NCBI GenBank assembly: GCA_020849665.1
Contig: JADLFX010000006.1
Location: 32,082-96,081 of the forward strand
Direction of reading: 5' to 3'
From: Planctomycetota bacterium
GTDB taxonomy: Bacteria; Planctomycetota; UBA1135; UBA2386
DNA: 64,000 nt
The translations under genes were made by a program, and so were the position numbers. The notes beneath the pieces were generated by a model. It saw only the letters and a program-made list of their open reading frames with translations, did not search any database and was not told where the DNA came from. Positions 56,082-64,000 of this stretch are shown here, piece after piece; the stretch's first letter is position 1, and every line of letters starts with the position of its first letter.

Positions 56082-57560
56082 ATGCGTCGGCGGGCGGGCG
56101 GTGACGGGTGGCGACTGGCCATGGGCGGACCTCCGTCGCCCGCCCCCTCGCGCCGGCTGCGGACCGCCTTCGGACTCGCGCTGCTCGGACCGCTCTTCGG
56201 CGCCTGCGCGCTGCCCGCCGAGTTGAATCTCTCGCCCCTCTACCGCCATCGGCTCGCCGAGGACGGTTCGGTCCTGGAGATGGACGTGCTCTGGCCGGTG
56301 TTCCACTTCGAGCGGACCCCCGCAGGAGGGACCGACTTCCGCATCCGCCCGCTCTACCGGCACGTGTCGGAGGCCACGGGATCGGAGGACCAGTTCCTCT
56401 GGCCGCTCGGCCGCGTCCGCGACGACGAGTCGGGCCGCCTCGCACGCCTCTTCCCGCTCTGGTCCTACCAGGAGTCGTGGAACGAGCTGGGGATGCGCGA
56501 CCGCGACTGGTACTTCCTCTTCCCGTTCTTCTGGGGCGGCGCGCGCGAGGACGGCAAGGAGGACTACTTCGCGTTCCTGCCCTTCTACGCCGACATCCCC
56601 GAGTTCCTCACCTACGACCGCTTCCGCACGGTCCTCTTCCCGCTGCACGTGCACCTGGAGAAGGACAGCCTCACCAGCGACCTGTTCCTGTGGCCGCTGA
56701 TCGGGTGGGGCAGCGGACCCCGCCCCGACGACCCGTACTGGCACCGCGTCCTGCCGTTCTACGGCGTGAGCGTCGCCGAGGGCCGGTACCACCGCTACTC
56801 GGTCCTGTGGCCGTTCCTGAACTGGGGCACCGAGCGGATCGAGTTCGATGATCCGACCGAGGTCTTCCACCTCTGGCCGCTCTACGGCTACGAACGCAGC
56901 GCCAAGGTCGACTCGTGGACGGTGCTCTGGCCGCTCTTCCAGGAGATCTACGTCGAGGGTCGCACCCACAAGCTCGACGCGCCGTGGCCGCTGGTGCGGA
57001 TCAACCGCGACACGGCCGAGTTCACGCCGATCGACCAGTACTGGGTGTGGCCGTTCGTGGCGCGCACGGAGACCCTGCAGCAGCGCACCACGAGCTACCT
57101 GTGGCCGTTCGTGTGGTTCCGCGAGTACGACAATCCCGACGACTATGTCGAGGAGACCTGGGTCGTGCCCTTCTACTGGCGCGTGCACCGGGAGGGCAAG
57201 GATCTGCGCCGCGAGGACTTCGTGCGCTGGTGGCCGTTCTACCATCGGTTCGATGCGTTCGACGGCAGCGGTGACTGGGGCCTGATCTCGCCGTGGCCCT
57301 ACCGCGAGAGCAACGCCTACGGCGTGGACGAAGCCTATGGCTGGCTCTGGTCGCTGCTGCGCGGCCGCAGCCGGGGTCCGGATGACCACGCCGTGGACGC
57401 CTTCGCCCACCTCTGGTCGTCCCGCCAGCGCGGCAAGCGCACCTGGAGCAGCGTCCCGTTCCTGTTCGGGTACGAAGGCGACGACGCGGGGGGCACCCTG
57501 CGCCTCCTGAACCTCCTGCCCATCCCCGTGGGTGCCGGCCCGAAGGAAGCCGCGCGATGA
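56082..57560 (+). CDS. Lipoprotein with about 17 Trp/Phe-Pro repeats, first gene of the mla operon
   Basis: About 492 residues. A lipoprotein-type signal ('FGLALLGPLFGACALP') is followed by a repeat-only body: short units of hydrophobic-(W/F)-P-(L/F/V) plus an aromatic strand, about every 20-35 residues, such as 'DVLWPVFHF', 'QFLWPLGRV', 'FLFPFFWGG', 'LFLWPLIGW', 'SVLWPFLNW', 'FHLWPLYGY', 'TVLWPLFQE', 'YWVWPFVAR', 'SYLWPFVWF', 'VRWWPFYHR'. This suggests a beta-rich repeat protein at the outer membrane. No named family is recognised. Its stop overlaps mlaE (ATGA), tying it to lipid transport. The start is uncertain: the ATG at 56082 lies 8 nt after TATGGT; the ATG at 56121 would give a shorter n-region. 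Confidence 0.75.
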   Translation: MRRRAGGDGWRLAMGGPPSPAPSRRLRTAFGLALLGPLFGACALPAELNLSPLYRHRLAEDGSVLEMDVLWPVFHFERTPAGGTDFRIRPLYRHVSEATGSEDQFLWPLGRVRDDESGRLARLFPLWSYQESWNELGMRDRDWYFLFPFFWGGAREDGKEDYFAFLPFYADIPEFLTYDRFRTVLFPLHVHLEKDSLTSDLFLWPLIGWGSGPRPDDPYWHRVLPFYGVSVAEGRYHRYSVLWPFLNWGTERIEFDDPTEVFHLWPLYGYERSAKVDSWTVLWPLFQEIYVEGRTHKLDAPWPLVRINRDTAEFTPIDQYWVWPFVARTETLQQRTTSYLWPFVWFREYDNPDDYVEETWVVPFYWRVHREGKDLRREDFVRWWPFYHRFDAFDGSGDWGLISPWPYRESNAYGVDEAYGWLWSLLRGRSRGPDDHAVDAFAHLWSSRQRGKRTWSSVPFLFGYEGDDAGGTLRLLNLLPIPVGAGPKEAAR

Positions 57561-58357
57561 CGCCGATCCACGCCGCTGCCGAGTTCACGCACCGCAACCT
57601 GCTCGGCGCCGGCTTCACCGTGCGCCTGCTCCTGCGCACCCTCGGCCGCGTCCACTACCTGCCGCGCAGGATGCGCTTCACCCTCGACCAGTGCTTCGCC
57701 GCCGGCGTTCGGGCGCTGCCGGTCACGCTGTGCGTGGCCACCGTGGCCGGGATGATCCTGGCCCTGCAGACCGGCATCGAGCTGCGGCGCTTCGGCCAGC
57801 AGTCGATCATCGGCAGCGTCACGGCGCTATCGATGTGCCGCGAGATGGGTCCGTTCATCACCTCGGTGATCCTGGCGGCCACCGTCGGCTCGGCCATGGC
57901 CGCCGAACTCGGGACGATGAACGTCTCCGACGAGGTCACCGCGATCGAGGTGATGTCGGTGGACCCGGTCGACTACCTGGTCCTGCCCAGGGTCGTGGGG
58001 CTGACCGTCATGTGCCCCCTGCTCACGATCTTCTCCAACATGGTGGGGATCTTCGGCGGCAGCCTGATCGGCGCCTCCAACCTGGGCGTGTCCACCCAGT
58101 TCTACTGGCGCAGCGTCCAGGAGTCGTTGATGACTCCCGAGCACCTGCTGCCCAAGGACGTCTACACGGGCATCGTCAAGGCCGTGATCTTCGGCCTGGC
58201 GGTGTCCGTGGTGAGCTGCTCCGCGGGGCTGCGGGCCGAGGGCGGCGCGCTCGGCGTGGGACTCGCCGTGCAGACCGCGGTCAAGAACTCGGTGATCCTG
58301 ATCATCGTCCTGGGTCTGATCACGACCTGGTTCTTCTACTACCTGCAGATCACGTGA
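57557..58357 (+). CDS. mlaE: ABC-type lipid transport permease (MlaE family)
   Basis: Membrane permease of an MCE/Mla phospholipid transporter, 266 residues with five or six hydrophobic helices. The family's conserved stretch is 'FGQQSIIGSVTALSMCREMG', 'PFITSVILAATVGSAMAAEL' and 'GTMNVSDEVTAIEVMSVDPV', where the short cytoplasmic coupling helix contacts the ATPase. 'YLVLPRVVGLTVMCPLLTIF' follows. It overlaps the upstream lipoprotein by ATGA and the downstream ATPase by GTGA. Confidence 0.94.
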   Translation: MTPIHAAAEFTHRNLLGAGFTVRLLLRTLGRVHYLPRRMRFTLDQCFAAGVRALPVTLCVATVAGMILALQTGIELRRFGQQSIIGSVTALSMCREMGPFITSVILAATVGSAMAAELGTMNVSDEVTAIEVMSVDPVDYLVLPRVVGLTVMCPLLTIFSNMVGIFGGSLIGASNLGVSTQFYWRSVQESLMTPEHLLPKDVYTGIVKAVIFGLAVSVVSCSAGLRAEGGALGVGLAVQTAVKNSVILIIVLGLITTWFFYYLQIT

Positions 58358-59082
58358 TCGAGCTGCGCGACGTCCACAAGACCCTGGGCGGACGGCCGAT
58401 CCTCAAGGGGATGAGCTTCCAGGTACCCACCGGCACGACCTACGTGCTGATGGGCCGCTCGGGCATCGGCAAGAGCGTCACGCTCAAGCACCTCGTCGGG
58501 ATCCTGAAGCCCGACCGGGGCGAGGTGCTCGTGGACGGCGTGAACGTGCCCTCGCTCGACAGCGAGGGACTCAAGGACCTGCGCCGCAAGATGGGCTACC
58601 TGTTCCAGAACGGCGCGCTGATCAACTGGCTGACCGTCGCCCAGAACGTATCCCTGCCGCTGGAGGAGCACTCGCGCCTGCCACGTGCCGAGATCCGCGA
58701 GCGGGTCATGCGGACCCTCCACCTCGTCGGGATGGACCACGCCGCCGACCTGTTCCCGAGCAAGATCTCCGGCGGCATGCGCCTGCGCGCCGGGCTGGCC
58801 CGCGCCATCGTGACCGAGCCGCGCTACGTCCTCTACGACGAGCCCAACGCCGGCCTGGACCCGATCATCGCCGACCAGATCCACCGCCTGATCGTCGAGG
58901 TCCGGGACCGGTTGGGCGTCACGGGGCTGGTGGTGACCCACAGCCGGGCGTGTGCCTTCACGGTGGCCAACCGCATCGGGGTGATCGACGAGGGCCGCAT
59001 CGCCGAGGAGGGAACCGTGCCCGAGATGCGGGCTTCGACCTCGCCCCTGGTTCGCGCATTCCTGGGTGGTGGTTCGGATTGA
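58354..59082 (+). CDS. mlaF: ABC transporter ATPase (MlaF family)
   Basis: Cytoplasmic ATPase of the lipid transporter, 242 residues. Walker A is 'LMGRSGIGKSVTLKHLVG', the Q-loop 'MGYLFQNGALINWLTVAQNV', the signature 'KISGGMRLRAGLARAIVTEP' (an SGGM form typical of MlaF), Walker B 'YVLYDEPNAGLDPIIADQ' with the catalytic Glu, and the switch His in 'LVVTHSRACAF'. The GTG start overlaps the mlaE stop. 'NAGLDP' in the D-loop is also typical of MCE-associated ATPases. Confidence 0.94.
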   Translation: MIELRDVHKTLGGRPILKGMSFQVPTGTTYVLMGRSGIGKSVTLKHLVGILKPDRGEVLVDGVNVPSLDSEGLKDLRRKMGYLFQNGALINWLTVAQNVSLPLEEHSRLPRAEIRERVMRTLHLVGMDHAADLFPSKISGGMRLRAGLARAIVTEPRYVLYDEPNAGLDPIIADQIHRLIVEVRDRLGVTGLVVTHSRACAFTVANRIGVIDEGRIAEEGTVPEMRASTSPLVRAFLGGGSD

Positions 59083-59100
59083 CGATAGGACGGAAGCAAG

Positions 59101-60291
59101 ATGGAACGATCGCGCCGTGACCTCCTGCTCGGGCTGGTGTTCTTCTCCGGCCTCGCGCTGCTGCTCTGGGCGACCTTCACCCTGAGCAACATCTCGTTCG
59201 AGCGCAAGGGAGAGCTCACGCTGCGCTTCCCGCAGGCGAGCGGCCTGCGCGACGGCGATCCCGTGCTGGTGCTCGGCAACCGCTTCGGCCAGGTCGTGGA
59301 GGTGGCGTACGACCCGGTCGCACCACGGCCCAACGACGGCGGAGTCAGCGACAACCCGATCCGCGTGCGGCTGCGTCTGGACAGGCCTCTCGGACTGCGC
59401 AGCAACGCGCGCATCCAGATCAAGGACTCCAGCCTGCTCGGCGGCAAGATGATCGAGATCGATCCCGGGACCAGCGCCGAGCCCTTCCCTGGCGACCGCG
59501 TGTTCGTGGGGCAGGTCCAGGTCAGCGCCATCGACGCCCTCGGCGACATGGTGGGCGGCCAGGACAACAAGGACAACTTCTCCGGCATCCTGCGCGGGCT
59601 CCGCGAGTTCGTCGACAAGATCAACAGCGAGAAGGGCACCATCGGCGCCCTCGCGCGCGAGCGGGAGCTGCACGACGAGGTCGTGGCGGCCGTGCGCCTG
59701 ATCCGCTCCATCGCCCAGAAGGTCGACACCGGCGAGGGACCGATCGGCCGGCTGGTGAACGACCGGGGCCTCGCGGACGGCCTGGCGAACGCGGTCGAAG
59801 GAATCCGCTCGATCGTGGCCAAGATCGACGAGGGCCGCGGCGTCGCCGGACGGCTGGTCAACGACGAGGCGATGGCCGAGGACCTCGCGAGCACGCTCGA
59901 CAACGTCCAGGAGGTCACCCGGGGCGTACGCGAGGGCGAGGGCACTCTGGGAGTCCTGGCGCGCGACGCAGACACGGCCGCCAACACCCGCACGCTGGTG
60001 GCCGACCTCGCCTCGGTGGCGCGGAAGGCCAACGATCCCGGCGCGGGTCCGCTCGGCGCGCTGCTCGGCGACGGGGACCTGCGCCGGTCGGTCCAGAGGT
60101 TGCTCGACAACGTCGCCGAGTCCACGGAGGAGATCCGGCGCGGCAACGGCCTGCTCGGGCGGATCATCTACGACCGGGATCTCGGCGAGCGCTTCTCACG
60201 GGTGATCAACATCGTGGCGCGCGCAGTGGAGGACGCGCGCGAGGCTGCGCCGATCGGAACGTTCTTCACGGTGTTCGGCGGAGTGTTCTGA
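59101..60291 (+). CDS. mlaD: MCE-domain substrate-binding protein (MlaD family)
   Basis: A 396-residue inner-membrane protein. The N-terminal helix is 'LLLGLVFFSGLALLLWATF'; a single MCE domain (about 35-140) contains 'GLRDGDPVLVLGNRFGQVVE' and 'NARIQIKDSSLLGGKMIEID'. The C-terminal 250 residues are helical and repetitive: six units led by G-x-x-G-x-(L/I) followed by an acidic turn ('GTIGALARE', 'GPIGRLVND', 'GVAGRLVND', 'GTLGVLARD', 'GPLGALLGD', 'NGLLGRIIYD'). Such tails may form a needle or barrel spanning the periplasm. An AGGA precedes the ATG, 18 nt after mlaF. Confidence 0.92.
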   Translation: MERSRRDLLLGLVFFSGLALLLWATFTLSNISFERKGELTLRFPQASGLRDGDPVLVLGNRFGQVVEVAYDPVAPRPNDGGVSDNPIRVRLRLDRPLGLRSNARIQIKDSSLLGGKMIEIDPGTSAEPFPGDRVFVGQVQVSAIDALGDMVGGQDNKDNFSGILRGLREFVDKINSEKGTIGALARERELHDEVVAAVRLIRSIAQKVDTGEGPIGRLVNDRGLADGLANAVEGIRSIVAKIDEGRGVAGRLVNDEAMAEDLASTLDNVQEVTRGVREGEGTLGVLARDADTAANTRTLVADLASVARKANDPGAGPLGALLGDGDLRRSVQRLLDNVAESTEEIRRGNGLLGRIIYDRDLGERFSRVINIVARAVEDAREAAPIGTFFTVFGGVF

Positions 60292-60309
60292 GCCGGGTGT
60301 GCCGGGCCG

Positions 60310-60855
60310 TCAGGGTCCGGCGAACGCCGCGTGGTAGCGCACCGTCCCCGCGAGCGGCGCGGCCTCGCCTGCGCACCAGCGCAGCGCCAGGAACACGTCG
60401 TCGGGTACGTCGTACTCGCTGCGCAGGCCGAACCTGGACGCAGGCACGAAGCCGAAGCGGGGGTAGTAGGCGGGGTGGCCGAGGACCACGACCACCTCCG
60501 CACCGATCGCGCGACAGCGTTCCAGCCCGGCCCGCACGAGGGCCGAGCCGATGCCCTGCCGCTGCCGTCCGGGCAGGACCGACATCGGCGCCAGGCCCAT
60601 GGCCTGGATTCCCGGGTGCCCCAGGATCGTGACCGGCGAGAAGAGGATGTGGCCCACCACCGCTCCGGCCGACTCCCCGACCAGGGAGAGCAGTGGGTGC
60701 GCGTCCCTGCGCAGGCGCTCGATCAGATCGGCCTCTTCGGCCGTACCGAATGCGGCGAGGGTGACGCGGTGGATCGCGGGTTTGTCCTCGCTTCGCTCGT
60801 CGCGGACCACGAGTCCAGGGGCGCCGGGGTCGATCGGGTGTCCTGGTGGGGCCAT
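60310..60855 (-). CDS. GNAT N-acetyltransferase (YhbS-like)
   Basis: A 181-residue acetyltransferase. The acetyl-CoA loop is 'SVLPGRQRQGIGSALVRAGL' (Q/R-x-x-G-x-G/A), followed by 'AEVVVVLGHPAYYPRFGFVP', the hallmark of the YhbS group. The N-terminal 'VRDERSEDKPAIHRVTLAAF' is the substrate-binding side. The substrate is unknown. It lies 25 nt after ribE on the same strand. I chose the ATG at 60855; the frame upstream of it is Arg/Ser/Pro noise opposite ribE. Confidence 0.88.
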   Translation of the reverse strand: MAPPGHPIDPGAPGLVVRDERSEDKPAIHRVTLAAFGTAEEADLIERLRRDAHPLLSLVGESAGAVVGHILFSPVTILGHPGIQAMGLAPMSVLPGRQRQGIGSALVRAGLERCRAIGAEVVVVLGHPAYYPRFGFVPASRFGLRSEYDVPDDVFLALRWCAGEAAPLAGTVRYHAAFAGP

Positions 60856-60880
60856 GGCGAGGACGCGCGCGCGGCAGGGA

Positions 60881-61495
60881 TCAGGCGCGGACCTGCAGGC
60901 CTTCCAGGCGGGCGGCCAGGATCCGCTCCACGTACTTGGCCAGTACGTCCACCTCGACGTTGAGCGGGTGGCCGGCCGGCATCGCCCCGATGGTCGTGGC
61001 GGAGGCCGTGTGCGGGATGATCGCGATGCGCAGGCGGTCGTCGCGCACTTCGGCGATGGTGAGGGACACCCCATCCAGGGCGATGGACCCCTTCACCACG
61101 CAGTAGGCGAGCAGGTCCCTGGGGATGCGCACCCACCAGTCCCCCCCCTGGGCGGGATCCACTGGATCCAGCACCCGGCCCACCCCGTCCACGTGCCCTT
61201 GGACGAGGTGCCCGCCCATGGGCTGGCCGGCCCGCAGGGATCGTTCCAGGTTCAGGCGGACCCCAGGGGTCAGGTCCCGGAACCAGGTTCGCTGCAAGCT
61301 CTCCTCCGACAGGTCGAAGCGGCCGACGCTGCCATCCAGGCCTACCACGGTCAGGCAGCAGCCGGAGACCGCGACCGAATCGCCGATCCGCAGGCCCTGC
61401 GCGAGGGAACCCAGGTCGAGGTCCACCGTGACCCCGCCGGAGGCCGGGGCCACCCGGACCACCCTGCCGATCCCCTCCACAAGTCCCGTGAACAC
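60881..61495 (-). CDS. ribE: Riboflavin synthase, alpha subunit
   Basis: Dismutates two 6,7-dimethyl-8-ribityllumazine molecules to riboflavin; 204 residues in two homologous lumazine-binding halves. The first half opens 'MFTGLVEGIGRVVRVAPASG' and has 'IGDSVAVSGCCLTVVGLDGS'; the second has 'MGGHLVQGHVDGVGRVLDPV' and 'VVKGSIALDGVSLTIAEVRD'. The start is a GTG at 61495. No other rib gene is in the window; it is divergent from trmD and followed by a GNAT gene. Confidence 0.96.
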   Translation of the reverse strand: MFTGLVEGIGRVVRVAPASGGVTVDLDLGSLAQGLRIGDSVAVSGCCLTVVGLDGSVGRFDLSEESLQRTWFRDLTPGVRLNLERSLRAGQPMGGHLVQGHVDGVGRVLDPVDPAQGGDWWVRIPRDLLAYCVVKGSIALDGVSLTIAEVRDDRLRIAIIPHTASATTIGAMPAGHPLNVEVDVLAKYVERILAARLEGLQVRA

Positions 61496-61519
61496 GGCTC
61501 TTCCGTTCCTCCATCAACC

Positions 61520-61548
61520 TTGACGCTCGGGAAAGCACTCCCTAGTCT
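61520..61548 (+). promoter_or_regulatory. Candidate promoter of trmD
   Basis: TTGACG (61520-61525) and TAGTCT (61543-61548) are spaced by 17 bp, about 28 nt upstream of the trmD ATG, in the 80-bp space divergent from ribE. The -35 is strong and the -10 weak. A TAGnnT hexamer also occurs before several other genes in this window. Confidence 0.5.
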
Positions 61549-61575
61549 GCTCGCCTTTCTCCGCGGCGCAGCACC

Positions 61576-62244
61576 ATGATCTGCGTGATCCTCACGCTCT
61601 TCCCGGAGGCCATCAAGCCCTATCTGGAGAAGAGCATCCTGGGCATCGCCCAGGAGCAGGGGACGTTGCAGGTCGAGCTGGTCAACTTCCGGGACTTCTC
61701 CACCGACCCCCATCGGAAGGTGGACGACCGCCCCTTCGGGGGTGGACCGGGGATGGTGCTCAAGCCCGAACCGATCTTTGACGCTGTCGAGGCCACGGAA
61801 CGCAAGTTCGGACCGTGCCACAAGATCCTCCTCTGCCCTCGCGGGCGGACCTTCACCCAGAAGAAGGCCAGAGAGCTCGCCCGGCAGGAGCGCCTGCTCC
61901 TGCTCTGCGGCCGCTACGAAGGCTTCGACGAGCGCATCCGCGCCGGCTTCGCCTGGGATGAGATCGCCATCGGCGAGTACGTGCTCGCCGGAGGCGAACT
62001 GCCCGCGCTGGTGGTCCTGGAGGCAGCGGCCCGCCTGCTCCCTGGCGTGCTCGGCTGCGCCCAGTCGCCGGAGCTCGAGTCGTTCGAGAATGGACTCCTG
62101 GACTACCCGCAGTACACGCGCCCGCGCGAGTACCGGGGTGTCGAGGTGCCAGAAGTCCTGCTCTCGGGCGACCACAAGGCAGTCGAGGAGTGGCGACGGA
62201 ACGAGGCCCTGCGGCTCACACGGCAGCGATCCGATTCTGCATGA
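61576..62244 (+). CDS. trmD: tRNA (guanine-N1)-methyltransferase
   Basis: Methylates G37 next to the anticodon to prevent frameshifting; 222 residues. The knotted SPOUT fold is shown by 'DDRPFGGGPGMVLKPEPIFD', the SAM-binding 'LLLCGRYEGFDERIRAGFAW', and 'EIAIGEYVLAGGELPALVV' plus 'YTRPREYRGVEVPEVLLSGD' in the C-terminal half. It is followed by rplS as in most bacteria, but rpsP and rimM, usually upstream, are replaced by divergent ribE. No clear Shine-Dalgarno is seen before the ATG. Confidence 0.96.
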   Translation: MICVILTLFPEAIKPYLEKSILGIAQEQGTLQVELVNFRDFSTDPHRKVDDRPFGGGPGMVLKPEPIFDAVEATERKFGPCHKILLCPRGRTFTQKKARELARQERLLLLCGRYEGFDERIRAGFAWDEIAIGEYVLAGGELPALVVLEAAARLLPGVLGCAQSPELESFENGLLDYPQYTRPREYRGVEVPEVLLSGDHKAVEEWRRNEALRLTRQRSDSA

Positions 62245-62324
62245 AGAGCGAGCCAGACCGGGCCGGATGTCCCGGCGGCTCCCACGAGTACCCCAACCCC
62301 ATTCTCAAGACCGAGGACACGACC

Positions 62325-62741
62325 ATGGACCTGATGCGCCAGCTCGAGATCGAGCAGATGAAGCCCAAGCTCCCCGACTTCTGCGTCGGCGACACCGTGG
62401 ACGTGCACTACCTGATCAAGGAAGGCGACAAGGAACGCGTGCAGCTCTTCAGCGGAACGGTCATCGCCGTGCGCGGCTCGGGCATCCGCCGCTCCGCCGT
62501 GGTGCGCCGCCTGGTGGCCGGGGAAGGCGTCGAGCGCGTGTTTCCGCTGCACTCGCCCCGCGTCCAGGACGTCGTGGTGAAGGCCCGGGGCCGCGTGCGC
62601 CGCGCCAAGCTCTACTACCTGCGCGAGAGGGTCGGCAAGGCCGTGCGTCTGCGCGGCAACTTCGGCAAGCAGAAGGGCCCGCGCTCGGCCCGCGGCACAC
62701 GCCCCGCGACCAGCGGCGGCAAGTCGAACCCCGCACGCTGA
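62325..62741 (+). CDS. rplS: Ribosomal protein bL19
   Basis: Subunit-interface protein (bridge B8), 138 residues. 'LPDFCVGDTVDVHYLIKEGD', 'LFSGTVIAVRGSGIRRSAVV' and 'AKLYYLRERVGKAVRLRGNF' are the family core. The ATG at 62325 has GAGGA 7 nt upstream. A short basic tail follows the core. It lies 80 nt after trmD. Confidence 0.96.
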   Translation: MDLMRQLEIEQMKPKLPDFCVGDTVDVHYLIKEGDKERVQLFSGTVIAVRGSGIRRSAVVRRLVAGEGVERVFPLHSPRVQDVVVKARGRVRRAKLYYLRERVGKAVRLRGNFGKQKGPRSARGTRPATSGGKSNPAR

Positions 62742-62811
62742 CCTTCGTCCGCTCTCGTCGATCCCCGGCGGCACGGTCTCTCGCGGGCCGCCCGCCCGAA
62801 GCGAGGACTGC

Positions 62812-64000
62812 ATGCTGCTCGAGAATCCCCGTCGCCAGGTCTCCCTGGTCCTGCTGCTCACTCTTGTCTCGCTCTACCTCATCTTCCGGCAGGAGTTCAA
62901 TCTCGGTCCGGATCTGAGCGGCGGCACGGAGCTCATCTACGAGATCGACGTCGATGCGGCGCGGCGCGAGGGCCTGGTGTCTGCCGACACCCCCACGCCG
63001 GAACTGATCCGCCAGACCATCTCGATCATCCAGGACCGCATCGATCCGACCGGGACGATCGAGGCCTCGGTCACGCAGCGCGGCGAGACCGGGATCCTGA
63101 TCGAGATCCCGAAGATGACCAAGGTGGATGCCGAGGCCACGATCCGCAGGATCGAGACCCTCGGGAGCCTGGAGATGCGGGTGGTCGCGCGGGACGACTA
63201 CAACAAGTCCGGGGTGAAGTTCGAGCTGAACCAGGAGAAGGAACGCCTGCGCGCGTGGTTGGACAAGAAGACCCCCGACGACAAGGCCACCTACCGCGAG
63301 CTGATCGCCAAGGACCCCGGGAAGGTCCGCACCTTCAACCAGCTCAACCGCGACGAGGGCGGCCGGCTCAGCGAGCATCTGCGCTGGTATCCGCGGCTCA
63401 TCGAACGGTCGCAGAAGAACCCGGACGCCTGGGACTACGCGATGAGCGAGGACCCCACGGGGCACGTCGTCGCCGTCTTCGCGCCGGACCAGCGCGCCAG
63501 GCCGCCGCAGGGCGAGAACCCGTTCCTGGTCGAACTCGTGCCGATCAACATCCACGAGCGGAAATTCACGGGCGAAGACCTCGACCCGGCGGGCGTGAAG
63601 CGCGGGTTCAACGAGGTCGGCCAGCCCTCGGTCGACTACGTCATCAAGGGCGAGGTCATGGACGCCTACGCCGATCTCTCCGAGGAGTACATCGGCAAGC
63701 AGAGCGCGATCATCCTGAACGGGATCGTGAAGTCGGCGCCGGTCTACAGGAGCCGCATCCCGGGCCGCGGCCAGATCTCGGGCGGCTTCACGACAGCCGA
63801 GGCCGACGAGCTGGTGAAGGTGCTCAAGACCGGCTCCCTGCAGGTGCGCCCGGACCTGATGGCGAAGAACACAATCGGCCCCGGCCTGGGCGAGCGCTCG
63901 ATCGAGCTGGGCATGCAGTCGATGCTCTTCGGCGGCCTCGCCGTGCTCGCGTTCATGATCTGGTACTACCGGACCTCCGGCCTCGTGGCGGTGATCTGCG
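62812..64000 (+). CDS. secD: Protein translocase subunit SecD, 3' partial
   Basis: The frame is open to the window end; 396 residues are seen. The N-terminal helix is 'QVSLVLLLTLVSLYLIF', then 'GPDLSGGTELIYEIDVDAAR', the first periplasmic entry motif of SecD. 'TISIIQDRIDPTGTIEASVT' belongs to P1, and 'GRGQISGGFTTAEADELVKV' with 'LKTGSLQVRPDLMAKNTIGP' precedes the second membrane helix. SecDF pulls exported proteins with the proton gradient. The P1 domain has an insert (about 125-215) rich in charged residues. The ATG follows GAGGA at 6 nt. It could be a SecD-SecF fusion; the end is not visible. Confidence 0.93.
   Translation, partial: MLLENPRRQVSLVLLLTLVSLYLIFRQEFNLGPDLSGGTELIYEIDVDAARREGLVSADTPTPELIRQTISIIQDRIDPTGTIEASVTQRGETGILIEIPKMTKVDAEATIRRIETLGSLEMRVVARDDYNKSGVKFELNQEKERLRAWLDKKTPDDKATYRELIAKDPGKVRTFNQLNRDEGGRLSEHLRWYPRLIERSQKNPDAWDYAMSEDPTGHVVAVFAPDQRARPPQGENPFLVELVPINIHERKFTGEDLDPAGVKRGFNEVGQPSVDYVIKGEVMDAYADLSEEYIGKQSAIILNGIVKSAPVYRSRIPGRGQISGGFTTAEADELVKVLKTGSLQVRPDLMAKNTIGPGLGERSIELGMQSMLFGGLAVLAFMIWYYRTSGLVAVIC

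Overview
This is a GC-rich bacterial chromosome segment dominated by one very large translation and transcription supercluster on the minus strand. The organism is probably a little-studied member of the Planctomycetota or a neighbouring Gram-negative phylum. This is inference, based on: GC-rich coding; large carboxypeptidase-regulatory-repeat surface proteins; a three-helix SecE; zinc-binding forms of S4, S14, L36 and Adk; an MCE/Mla lipid transport operon; many lipoproteins; and an EF-Tu with a switch I unlike the proteobacterial one. No rRNA gene, transposon, phage gene or CRISPR array is visible.

Left arm (1-15.9 kb): two overlapping genes for exported proteins built of carboxypeptidase-regulatory repeats (the first cut by the window edge); tryptophan 2,3-dioxygenase; an exported HEAT + von Willebrand A protein; fructose-1,6-bisphosphatase; a GT-C type membrane glycosyltransferase; a membrane-anchored alpha/beta hydrolase; an NAD-dependent epimerase divergent from a serine-palmitoyltransferase-like alpha-oxoamine synthase; and the replicative polymerase dnaE, convergent with the ribosomal cluster.

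Core (16-48.2 kb, read right to left): tRNA-Thr(UGU), tRNA-Tyr, tRNA-Gly(UCC), tRNA-Thr(GGU), tuf, tRNA-Trp, secE, nusG, rplK, rplA, rplJ, rplL, rpoB, rpoC, rpsL, rpsG, an EF-G-like gene, rpsJ, rplD, rplW, rplB, rpsS, rplV, rpsC, rplP, rpmC, rpsQ, rplN, rplX, rplE, rpsN, rpsH, rplF, rplR, rpsE, rplO, secY, adk, infA, rpmJ, rpsM, rpsK, rpsD, rpoA, rplQ. The tRNA-tuf, rplKAJL-rpoBC, str, S10, spc and alpha operons are thus joined head to tail. Good sigma70-type promoters are visible before the first tRNA and before rpsL, and a perfect 12-bp hairpin follows rpoC. Two genes usually present are missing: rplC (a 301-bp gap stands in its place) and rpmD. Both translational GTPases depart from the family at the same P-loop position (Ala in EF-Tu, Asn in the EF-G-like protein), and the EF-G-like protein has lost the conserved domain IV tip residues.

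Right arm (48.4-64 kb): a stand-alone receiver protein overlapping a MutS2 without the Smr domain; a cystathionine synthase/lyase-type PLP enzyme; an HU-like protein with an acidic tail; an LPS-kinase-like protein; a TPR lipoprotein; a second lipoprotein overlapping trpS; then an operon of a lipoprotein with about 17 Trp/Phe-Pro repeats, mlaE, mlaF and an MCE (mlaD) protein, coupled by overlapping start and stop codons; a GNAT acetyltransferase with riboflavin synthase; and trmD, rplS and the start of secD.

The best candidates for something undescribed are the aromatic-repeat lipoprotein fused translationally to the Mla operon, and the joint change of the P-loop residue in EF-Tu and the EF-G-like factor together with the loss of rplC from the S10 operon.
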